Shown: piece after piece, positions 11,001 through 18,812 of the stretch | How the letters are laid out: each line of letters begins with the position of its first letter | How positions within the stretch are numbered: position 1 is the stretch's first letter | Assembly (NCBI RefSeq): GCF_000002875.2 | Contig: NC_009390.2 | Span: 228,417 to 292,416 of the forward strand | Length of the DNA: 64,000 nucleotides | Reading direction: 5' to 3' | DNA from: Leishmania infantum JPCM5 | Lineage: Eukaryota; Euglenozoa; Kinetoplastea; Trypanosomatida; Trypanosomatidae | The notes under the pieces: model-generated | The model's input: only the letters and a program-made list of their open reading frames with translations | Told to the model about the DNA's origin: nothing | The model's database searches: none | Program-made: the position numbers and the translations under genes

Positions 11001-14000
11001 GCAGCAACACTTCAGCTGCTGTAGCGGCGGCTGCAGCCGCCACCGACGGCAATTTGTGGAAGGGTGTCGGCAGCGGCGTAGCCCTGCGCCTGACCAGCCA
11101 GCGCTTCCCTGTGAAGACGGCAGGTGCACCCGCGGCTGCCGTGGCCGGAGGACACGACTCGAAGACCGGCCGCACCGGAAACGCAGAAGGCGCCGCTCCG
11201 CCACCCGGAGAACCCAGCCCGGCCGCGTACGATGTGGAGCGCGGGCTGCGGTGGGTGCAGCGTCGTGCGCCCGAGGTGTCTATGACATTCCGCCACGACC
11301 GCGGTCCACGAGGACCGCTCCTCTCCGCGGCGGCAGCTGCCGATGACGACACCCTTGCTAGCGCAGTCGGCAGCAGTGCACCGCGAATGGCGCTGCCACC
11401 TTTATCGCCCCTGCTCAGCGACGACGTCAGCTTCAGCCCTGGGCCTGGCACGTACGACGTGCGCGGCGTCGACGTGTGGCGCATGCGGCGCAGTCCGCAG
11501 TGGTCCTTCGGCACCGCGGCGCGACACGCCCCGAGCGCGGCAGTATCAGTGAGTGCCGTCGCGGAGGGCACAAACGACTTGAATGGCCGGGCCCTGCACG
11601 CCGTCGACCATCCTGGCCCTGGCGCCTACGATACGGAGGCCGGCTATCGCGCATTGCAGCGCTCCGCGGCGAGCGCGCTCATCTGCACAGCACCGCGGCT
11701 CACTGTCGACGGCAGCCACCGCGCCGGTGTCCAGATCAGCGCAGCCACGGCTGGCGACACGGTTGATGGCGCGCGTGCAGGCCCAGGCACCTACGATGTG
11801 GAGAGCGGCTACAAGGTGGTGCGCGAGAGCATCAAGGGTGGAGTTATCCCGCGCGCTGGGGCGGATGCGCGGGCAAAGGTCGAGGGCGAAGAGGTGCAGG
11901 ACGGCGGACCGGGCCCTGGTGCGTACACGCTGCCGGCTCTGCCGCCGAGCGGTCCCACCGCGTACCTCGGCATGAGCGCGCCGCGCTTCCCGAATGAACA
12001 GGCGCTGGCGGCCACGGAGGGCAATAGTGGAGGGCAAGGAGCAGCAGCAGCGGCAGCAGCCAACGGGCGCCCGCACCACCCCAGCACTGCCCTCTTCCTT
12101 GCCCATCTAGCTACCCCCGGTCCTGGCGACTATGACGTCGACGCCGCCACGAGCCTCGTGAACCGCCCGGGCGCTATCATCGGCCGCGCCCCGCGAGTCT
12201 CGCTGCTCGTGCCGACTGGAGCAACCTCTGCGAATGTAGGTCCTGGCAGCTACATGCTGCCCGCACTGCCGGCTGGCCGAGGTGCCGTAATGTCCACCGC
12301 GCGTGCCGTCGCCACCGCCGAAACGGGCGAGGCGGCAGAGCGGCCAGGTCCTGGGCTCTACGACCCCGTGGACATGCGTGCGTCGTCCACGCGCACCTTC
12401 TCGCTTGCTCGCACGGGCGCGCGCTTCCCCTGCAGCGACGCACGCGTTACCGACGCTCCGGGCCCTTGTGCGTACGACCTGCCTGCGGTGCCTATGACCC
12501 GCGGCGTCGTCTTCGACACGGCGCCTCGCTTTTCGCGCAGCAGCGGCGGCCAGAGCACCGACGGTGTCGGCCCTGGTGCGTACGAGGTGGTGGACCTCAG
12601 CCCACCTGGGCGGAGCGCGGTGATGGGCTCTGCAGTGGCACGTCCGGATCTGGAGCGAAAGGATGGCAACGGCGGCGGCCCTGGTGCCTACAGCCCCCAG
12701 TACGCTCAAGTCGAGAAAAACGCACCGCGGGTGGTGCTGGCACGCGCTCCTGCAGGACGAGGCGCCGCCGACTACTACGCGAGCGGTGACGCGTCGATGC
12801 CGTCCCACGAGCAGCGCGCCGGTGCCGGCTCCGAGCTGGGGCCAGGGCAGTACGACCCACAGTACCCGTCCGACGTAGTGCAGGCAGGACGTGGCTACAC
12901 CTTCGGCTCTGCCCCTCGCGCCGCCGCCGTGGCAGGCGCCGTGGATGGGCCGGGCCCCGGTGCCTACGAAGTGCGGATGACGCGGGCCGGTCGATTGGTG
13001 GACGGCGGCGACGGCAGTGGCGCGGCGGGCTTTGGCACTGCGCCGCGGTTGGCAGAGGCGGGCGCCTCAGCGACGATGCCCGCAGGCCCGGGACCTGGAG
13101 CGTACATGCCGGAGGCGTACACCGACATGAGCGCCGGCTTTGGCTGCGGAGCGCTCTCTCCGGCGGTCCGCATTGGAAGCGCTCCGCGGATCGTCGGCGA
13201 CGACGCACGCGTGGCTGCGGCCGTGCCGGGCCCCGGGGCGTACGAGCCGAATCCCTGTGTGCTGTATCCAACGGTCCCGTCCATCAGCTTCCCGCGCGCC
13301 GACTCTGCCCACGCCCTTGGCGACACCGATACCCCGGGGCCAGGCGCCTACGTCACAACGGGGTTCGCAGCCGCGCGTGCGGCCCAGTTTGGGTGTGCAC
13401 CTCGGTTCTCAGAGGGCAGCGTTGGTGGTCTCGCTGCATATGCGCGCAACGGCGCTGAGGGCGCTGCGAGCGTGCCCGGCCCCAACGCCTACTCGCCGAA
13501 CGACGCTGCGATTCGCCCAGCACGGTCGGCGCACCGCTTCGGGACAGCGGCCCGCCTAGCCAACACTGTCGGGGAGGCCGCCGAGGCGGACGGCGTCGGT
13601 CCTGGCGCCTATGATGTCGAGGCGGGCCTGGCACACAGCTCGCAGGGGCCAGCCGCCGCCGCCTACAGCTTTCCACGTGCTGGCGGCAGTGGTGATTATA
13701 TTGGCAACCCGAGTGTGGGGGGTACAGCAGCTGGCGGGGTGGCGGAGTCTCCGGGCCCGGGAGCGTACAGCGTGGAGGCCGCCTACCGAGCCACGCTGCC
13801 CCGCGTCGCCACCGCCATCCTCTCCGGTGGTGAGGCGAGCGGCGTCAACGGCGTTCGCGGCAACGACAAAGGCGAAGCGTCCTCCCCAGGGCCTGGCGCG
13901 TACCATCTGCCTCCTTTCTTTCCTGAAGGCCCGCAGTGGGGGTTCGGCACCTCGATGAGGAGTGCAGCCGCAGACGCGACTGATGGATCATCAGCCCTCG

Positions 14001-16306
14001 CGACCGCCTCGCCAGGCCCAGGCGAGTACGCCGTACCGGCTCCTGCGCCGCTGCATAGCGGCTCGTCGTTCCCGAAAGCAGAGACAGCTTCGCCGACAGG
14101 CGACGCCACCTTGCCTGGGCCTGGGACGTACAACGTGGTGGATGCTGCGGTGCGACCATCCGCGCCTGGCGTGCGCTTCGGGACCGCAGCGCGGTACGCC
14201 TGCGCCGACGTGTCTGTCGGCGACGTCGACACTGCGGCGGTCGGCGTTCACGACGGTGGCGTGCCGTGGACGCCAGGTCCGGGTGCATACTCGCCGAATG
14301 TGAATGCCTCCTCTACTTCGCGTTCTACCCGGGCCGGTCCGACCTTCTTGCAGGCGCCACGCATGGCGCTGTCTGCGTCGGCGGATGCTGTGGAATGGGG
14401 TGCAGGGGCGCAGGGGGACAACATCGGCCCAGGCACTTACGATCTTCATGGCGATATGGCAGCCAGTACAGCAGCGGCGCACCGTTTCGGCACCGCACCG
14501 CGCATGCCGCCCGCCACCGCACCTGGTGCTGCCACTAAAGGCGATGTTGGGCCTGGCAGCTACATGATCGAGGCAGCGGATGCACAGGTGCTGCCTCGTG
14601 CGCCAACCCACACCATGGCACCGCCCGCGCCGCACGCACCACGACCACAGGAGCCGCGACCGGGCCCGGGGAGCTACGAGTATCCGGTCGCCGTCCAAGA
14701 GCACCGGCGCTCGGCGCTGGTGCTGGGTCGCCACGGCGACTCGATGGACATCACACGCGACACGCCGGGTCCAGGAGCGTACGACACAGATACCGCGTAC
14801 ACCTCCACTCAGGTAGCACGGCAGCCGGGCGGGTTCACCATGCAAGGACGTCCGGCAGCGTCGATGCCAGTGGGGTTGGCCGGGGGGCCTGGGCCAGGCT
14901 CGTATAGCGCCGGTGCCTCCGCAGCATCGGCGGCTGCAGCGCACCGCTTTGGCACGGCCCCACGGATGCTGAGCGCCGCGAACGGCAACGCTGGTGTCGG
15001 CCCCGGCGCCTACGACCTCCCAGCGCCGCCCGCCATTCGACAGCCGGTGAGCTTCACGCAAGCGCCACGGGAGATGGTCGTGGGCTCGCACGAAGGCAAC
15101 ACCGACGACCTGCACAGCGGAGACATGCGTGGTGGCCTTGTCGGTGGCGGCACCCCCGGGCCAGGGTCGTACGACGTTGGGAGTGCCATCGACTGCACAC
15201 ATATGGGAGGACGGGGCCCGAGCTTTACGATTCCGCGTGGGCCGCGGCCGGTGCTGCGCAGTGGGGACGTCGACGCCTCCCCGCTCGTGGGGCCAGGCAC
15301 GTACAGCCCTGTCGACCCGACGTCGCACCACCACGGCGGCGGTGGCAGCAGCACCAACGGCCCTTCCGCAGCCTTCGGTCTGGCAGAGCGTGCCGTGAAC
15401 AACATCCAGAGCGGCAGTGACGCACCCGGCCCAGGCACGTATGACCCCCACCGCCCTAGCCTCGCCAGCGGAGCCGGGATCGGGCCGTCCTTCGGCTCCG
15501 CGGTGCGGATGGACGACGTGGGTGGTGCGGCGTTGGCAGCTACTCCCGGCCCCGGCACCTACGCGGTGGCGCCCTCCTTCAAGGCAACTTCGGCTACCGG
15601 ATCAGCGCCGGCGCAGCGCTTCGGCACCGCGAAGCGGCCATCGGCGGTGCTGAACGAAAACCCGGGCCCTGGCAGCTACGCTGTCGCCGGCTACGACGCT
15701 GCCACCTGCGGTGCCGCGACGGCGCCGTCGTTTGGGCATGCGGAGCCGCGACCACACCTGGCATGCTGCGGCTTGGACACCCCTGGGCCAGGGGCCTACT
15801 ACCGCGCAAGCAACCTCGACGGCACATCGACTGCCGCAGGCCCAAGTTTCGGCTTTGGCGAGAGGATGAGGGCGGTAGCAGGTACAGCTACTCCAGGCCC
15901 CGGCACCTACTATAGAGACTCAGCGGCGTCGGTAGCGGCGGGTGTGGTGGAAGGCAGAGGTGCTAGCTTCGGGTTTGGCGAGCGGACCTCTCCGGTGCTG
16001 AACAACTACCCCGGGCCTGGCACCTACTTCCGAGGTGCCGGCCTCGCAGCCGACGTGGCAGCGCTGCGCGGGCCGTTGTTTGGCACGGGCGAGCGTCATG
16101 ACCCAAAACTAAACAGCAACCCCGGCCCAGGAACCTACTTCAGGGATACACTGCCCGCAGCCGCCAGCGCCGCCCAACCACGGCCGCGACGACCCACGGC
16201 GGCAGACACGCTGCGAAAGCTTGCCAGCGTCGGGTATCCGACGCTGGCAAGCAAGACGAAGCCAGCGACCACCACCACAGCCACCGACAGCCGCAGCACT
16301 GGGTGA
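8009..16306 (+). CDS. Giant SHIPPO/STPGR-repeat protein
   Basis: 2765 residues from ATG at 8009 to TGA at 16304. Residues 1 to about 765 are Ser/Arg/Ala-rich with two cysteine groups (CPNCCRRCDSCDC near 335-347, and CTCYWAEF near 514). From about residue 770 to the end there are 41 sperm-tail PG-rich motifs: 38 canonical GPGxY (mostly PGPGAYD, PGPGTY, PGPGSY) and three degenerate (PSPAAY, PGPCAY, PGPNAY), spaced about 47 residues apart. Many units also carry FGTAPR-like text. STPGR/SHIPPO proteins elsewhere are axonemal or microtubule inner or associated proteins, so a role at the flagellar axoneme or subpellicular microtubules is likely but inferred. Typical family members have under ten such repeats, so the copy number is striking. 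A perfect hairpin sits in the last 90 bases (16219-16252). The function of the N-terminal part is unknown. Confidence 0.9.
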   Translation: MPSSPSYAAYLREVAREVNATIAPGTLTACLTTSTAAVVAARTTVMVPTSRLSRSRRQRACYAGHDHTSGSANTSRSSAPHTTDLYGGSYAYDYVQVPAMGTLSSAGAVQLYRCWRRRQQKRQRRVDAHMPRSSRSARTADVHPSSFSHTTSHLTTGTAKQDRERDVDVDVMQRSFQRLYAAMQDEGRRQGHDTVTTERVAHASHSVPCSPQRRSRSCPTRSQRRHMHTASPQALDGAAAAIRVPPMDFDSDSIIVIDDGDNRHRSGTKSVKAEKKSVKTQESPRPTAGSTAASVKVVSPALTSTDTSAITSSPSKPSTSSSRSCSPPRQPRAQRHQCPNCCRRCDSCDCIVLPCPVNAREHRSRGAVADAAHGRCHAHSSPARGRWLSSADCAARNKDGAPAASKTATVDSPRLQWPGQLPATPSRRPSPEQLSLPEVRCHSTRRARHRRRQQSPAHDRHHCRHDRRVDRSCGAHRREKSTSAGAVAAVSSTHGRVDHGKGEAVLRDIATRTCTCYWAEFSGFTMAVNPASHAADCPYQAHDALYAEVMLESKADDGGSGSASTSSHGRCSSSAFLRGRCNTRGKQSSSRHYRQEYDAGAAQLRQALDDPEARRTRGRAAVMGSTKRRTYIEIIMDAARDAPPSQPPRSGSRRSNAKATATSLAAKHDAEVTAAAAPRPPTPTAQASLPTGEAPTKVEDEPQQQLPSNRSSSENDAAAAASDEDKDGAPAAEDQHDEAGRSSRGKKQPLPNDESPLRALSRPRRRPAVGVPGPGSYHVDLAYAASSAAHGIRGAAIPKSARMPAVKSVTPGPGAYDVYKREERKAVAAGGAAAATTDGDATDGKDADTTPTAGKQVIGKGVVFASTSARQLQLRYGDAYVHTSTWAKRAAAVPGPGAYNIVDGDRYDQSRPLGAARTGHQFSKSADGAHFSVVVAAAAAAAAATPLRASLVVPWRDWAGGAYIGTTTSDFVAHPSLAGGNRRTIGQTVAADSYTVCCSNTSAAVAAAAAATDGNLWKGVGSGVALRLTSQRFPVKTAGAPAAAVAGGHDSKTGRTGNAEGAAPPPGEPSPAAYDVERGLRWVQRRAPEVSMTFRHDRGPRGPLLSAAAAADDDTLASAVGSSAPRMALPPLSPLLSDDVSFSPGPGTYDVRGVDVWRMRRSPQWSFGTAARHAPSAAVSVSAVAEGTNDLNGRALHAVDHPGPGAYDTEAGYRALQRSAASALICTAPRLTVDGSHRAGVQISAATAGDTVDGARAGPGTYDVESGYKVVRESIKGGVIPRAGADARAKVEGEEVQDGGPGPGAYTLPALPPSGPTAYLGMSAPRFPNEQALAATEGNSGGQGAAAAAAANGRPHHPSTALFLAHLATPGPGDYDVDAATSLVNRPGAIIGRAPRVSLLVPTGATSANVGPGSYMLPALPAGRGAVMSTARAVATAETGEAAERPGPGLYDPVDMRASSTRTFSLARTGARFPCSDARVTDAPGPCAYDLPAVPMTRGVVFDTAPRFSRSSGGQSTDGVGPGAYEVVDLSPPGRSAVMGSAVARPDLERKDGNGGGPGAYSPQYAQVEKNAPRVVLARAPAGRGAADYYASGDASMPSHEQRAGAGSELGPGQYDPQYPSDVVQAGRGYTFGSAPRAAAVAGAVDGPGPGAYEVRMTRAGRLVDGGDGSGAAGFGTAPRLAEAGASATMPAGPGPGAYMPEAYTDMSAGFGCGALSPAVRIGSAPRIVGDDARVAAAVPGPGAYEPNPCVLYPTVPSISFPRADSAHALGDTDTPGPGAYVTTGFAAARAAQFGCAPRFSEGSVGGLAAYARNGAEGAASVPGPNAYSPNDAAIRPARSAHRFGTAARLANTVGEAAEADGVGPGAYDVEAGLAHSSQGPAAAAYSFPRAGGSGDYIGNPSVGGTAAGGVAESPGPGAYSVEAAYRATLPRVATAILSGGEASGVNGVRGNDKGEASSPGPGAYHLPPFFPEGPQWGFGTSMRSAAADATDGSSALATASPGPGEYAVPAPAPLHSGSSFPKAETASPTGDATLPGPGTYNVVDAAVRPSAPGVRFGTAARYACADVSVGDVDTAAVGVHDGGVPWTPGPGAYSPNVNASSTSRSTRAGPTFLQAPRMALSASADAVEWGAGAQGDNIGPGTYDLHGDMAASTAAAHRFGTAPRMPPATAPGAATKGDVGPGSYMIEAADAQVLPRAPTHTMAPPAPHAPRPQEPRPGPGSYEYPVAVQEHRRSALVLGRHGDSMDITRDTPGPGAYDTDTAYTSTQVARQPGGFTMQGRPAASMPVGLAGGPGPGSYSAGASAASAAAAHRFGTAPRMLSAANGNAGVGPGAYDLPAPPAIRQPVSFTQAPREMVVGSHEGNTDDLHSGDMRGGLVGGGTPGPGSYDVGSAIDCTHMGGRGPSFTIPRGPRPVLRSGDVDASPLVGPGTYSPVDPTSHHHGGGGSSTNGPSAAFGLAERAVNNIQSGSDAPGPGTYDPHRPSLASGAGIGPSFGSAVRMDDVGGAALAATPGPGTYAVAPSFKATSATGSAPAQRFGTAKRPSAVLNENPGPGSYAVAGYDAATCGAATAPSFGHAEPRPHLACCGLDTPGPGAYYRASNLDGTSTAAGPSFGFGERMRAVAGTATPGPGTYYRDSAASVAAGVVEGRGASFGFGERTSPVLNNYPGPGTYFRGAGLAADVAALRGPLFGTGERHDPKLNSNPGPGTYFRDTLPAAASAAQPRPRRPTAADTLRKLASVGYPTLASKTKPATTTTATDSRSTG
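10318..16150 (+). repeat. Array of about 41 PGPGxY-coding repeats
   Basis: Diverged units of about 140 bp within the STPGR gene. The core codes for PGPG[AST]Y. Units share almost no sequence outside the core and an FGTAPR-like box, so the array is old rather than a recent tandem expansion. Confidence 0.85.
16219..16252 (+). repeat. Perfect 15-bp inverted repeat (hairpin) inside the coding end of the STPGR gene
   Basis: Arm GCTTGCCAGCGTCGG at 16219-16233, loop GTAT at 16234-16237, exact reverse complement at 16238-16252. It codes for LASVGYPTLAS. The stem is GC-rich and would be very stable in mRNA about 50 bases before the stop codon. Confidence 0.95.
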
Positions 16307-17179
16307 ATGACGACTTGAAAGACATGCACTCCATCTGAAATCCGTATATGTGTGCGCCGTCATTGGTCCACGCCCTCGCCCTGCCGCGTGCGTGTGGCAG
16401 CATAGAAACAAAAAAAAAACGGACGAAACCGATATTGCATAGATGTTAAGAGAGAGAGGCGTGTTGTGAGCGAGTGTGTTGGTGTTGGCGCGCCTTCTCT
16501 TGTGCATGTTGTTGGCCTTAATGCTTCCTCAGCACCCACCAACACCGCCACCATCACCATCACCCGCCTCCAGAATGCTCCACAGCCCCCCCCCCTCCAC
16601 ATACTTCTTCTCGCTCACGTTTTTTTTCGCCGTTGTCGTTGCATGAGGTCTACGCATGTGTGATGCGTGTCTGTCGAGCGCTGCATGCGTTCCGTCTCTA
16701 CGCCCCAGCAACCGTCGTCACCCCTTCGCACCGGCTCACACACCCTCTCCCTCTCAGCCCCGTCTATCTTGAGCGCAAGCCGTGCCGGCTGAAGAGGAGT
16801 GGTGGAGCTGCCATAGCGTTCACGCACTCGTGCTTCTTCCCCACCCCACGCCGTGAGGTAGGCTTCTCCAGCCTCCGCCTTTCTGCTAGTCTGGGTCATT
16901 GATGCCCCGACCGCAGTGACGAAGAGGAATCATGGAGACCGAGAAGGAACGGCAGTGGCCCTCAAGAGCCGCATCGATGGGATCCGTAGCGCCGTGTGCT
17001 CGCCCTCAACTCCCTCCCTGCTTCTGTCCCCTTGACAGCCGCGAGGCACGCCTATCCTGCCTCCTCTAATCGCTTGTGGGCCCCACCCACACCTCACACG
17101 CCGAAGTACCCTGGCTGCAAGTACTCGCACACATATATATATAGGGCGCACTGCCCACATCTCTCGCACCCCATCAAGA

Positions 17180-17626
17180 GCGAATGGGGCAGTACACACG
17201 CGACGAGTGGTCGCTGTAGCGGCGCTGCTTCGCTGCATACCCCCCCCCCGATGCCACGCGTCGCGCTCGGTGTACGCGTGTGCGGGCTCGGGTCTGGATG
17301 GGCGGCCGCACGCTCACGGTCTGCAGACCCCGTGGCGAGGGGGTCTACCTCGACGAGCGCACCCGCGTCTCCGTGCAGATCTCCCCCCGGGAGCACCCTG
17401 GGGGACTTGGCGCCTGAGCCAAGGATGCCGGCTGCAGGAAGTGCAGGGCCTGTCGACGCAGATGCAGGCAGCGATGGCAGAGCCGGGCTGCGTCTTATAC
17501 GCAGCCACCACTCCCAGGCTACGGCAGAATACGTGCGCCTCAGCACGCAGGCCAGCGAAACGCAGTGCCTCGCGGGCAGGGCGAAGGGAGGCATTAGAAG
17601 CGAGTCCTCTCACTATCACACCCTGA
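17180..17626 (+). pseudogene. Possible gene relic with frame changes
   Basis: Protein-like segments occur in different frames. One reads GRTLTVCRPRGEGVYLDERT then RVSVQISPRE (about 17300-17400) before a TGA. Another continues with LSQGCRLQEVQGLSTQMQAA and AEPGCVLYAATTPRLRQ (about 17420-17530) to a TGA at 17624-17626. A third frame offers ATAEYVRLSTQASETQ over 17520-17570. No single frame looks coding throughout, and no product is recognised. It may be a decayed gene, or chance in GC-rich spacer. Confidence 0.25.
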
Positions 17627-18584
17627 GTAGAACCACGAAACCAAAAGCCACAGCAAACCACCACATATCTGGGGGGTGCTCCCCCACCCCACCCCCGACC
17701 CGTGGGACATGCATGTGGACGTGTGTACACACCTGTGCCGGTCCTCTCTTGCACTGCTCCTCTCCTTCTCTGCCCGTTTTCCATGGTGTGGCCGCCGACA
17801 GAACATATCTGCGCTCGCAACCCCCACCACCACCCCCACCCTCCGCGCGTTGCTCTCGCGCAAAGGCTTGCACGGGCATACTCCCCACCACCATGACCAC
17901 CCTCTTGAGGGGCTTGATCGGAGAGCCAGCAGACCTGCACAAGACCTACATGGGAGACGCAACACACGACGACAAGGGGGAGGGAGGGAAGGGACGCATT
18001 GGTGGCCCTGGCGGCCGTTTCGTTTTTGAGGGTGTTGCACGTGTAGCGGTCGCGGCGATGCTGGGAAGCCGCCGCCGCCGCCACCACCGCCGATGCGCCT
18101 GTCGAAGTGCGTCTTGCGCGGCTGCCTGCTCCCCTCCTCCTCTCACCTCATCCGTCTGTAGAGCTCGTCCTTCCTTGCTCTATCTTCATCCTCCACCACC
18201 TCCTCCTCTTCCTCCGGCGTCCATGCGCCTCTCTCTGTGAGCGCGTGCGCGCGTGGGAACGCAGCTCGTGTAACGGCGTTCTCACGCTCTCCCGTTGCCT
18301 GCTCGCCGTCGGCACACCATCACCGACCATCAGGCATCACTCATCGCCATCACCATCATCATCACGCGCAGCGGTGATCACCGACACGCCCTTGATCTTC
18401 TTCCTCGACTGCTTTCTCATCTCCCATCGCTCGCTTTAGATTTCGCACGAACATACATGTGCGCCGGCGTGTTTGCTTCATAGACGTGCCCAACTAAAAC
18501 CACACACAGCCCATCCCACCCTCATCATCCTGCTCACCCCCCTATCCCTCATTCACCCCCATCATCATCCTGCTCATCTCGTCG

Positions 18585-18649
18585 CTGTGCGCCTTCCCTT
18601 TCTTCTTTCGTAGTTTCTCTTGCTCTTGCTGCTTCGTTGCTTCACCAAG
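18585..18649 (+). promoter_or_regulatory. Probable spliced-leader acceptor for the 1760-residue gene
   Basis: A T/C-rich tract (18585-18645) with a possible internal AG at 18612-18613 and a stronger following AG at 18648-18649, giving a 5' UTR of about 164 nt. Confidence 0.45.
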
Positions 18650-18812
18650 GGCTGCAGTCGGGAGGAAGGGAAGGAGGCCTTCACGCGCGTGTGCGTGGGT
18701 TACAAGGTGTGTGTGTGTGTTCGCCCCCGTGCGTCGCAGAGGCATCACTGCGTCTTGCTCACGCTCTACTCCGTGACCTCCCCCCTGCACTGTGCACCAG
18801 AGACGCACGCCC

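Larger units (their letters stand above)
16307..18812. other. Spacer between STPGR gene and the 1760-residue gene
   Basis: About 2.5 kb. It contains an A run near 16410, a short TA run (17132-17143), a possible gene relic (17180-17626), C-rich tracts near 17235, and CAT/CCT repeats near 18340-18365. No intact gene is convincing. Confidence 0.65.

Noticed and set aside
13991..15451. 486-codon minus-strand frame across the STPGR repeats (and smaller ones such as 13783-14232 reading YxPGPG)
   Set aside because: The codons for PGPGxY are nearly self-complementary, so the other strand also reads PGPG; a shadow of the real gene.
16996..18240. 414-codon plus-strand frame in the spacer
   Set aside because: No consistent protein-like composition, runs through microsatellites and C-runs, starts far from a good splice signal; only 17180-17626 has protein-like pieces and those change frame.
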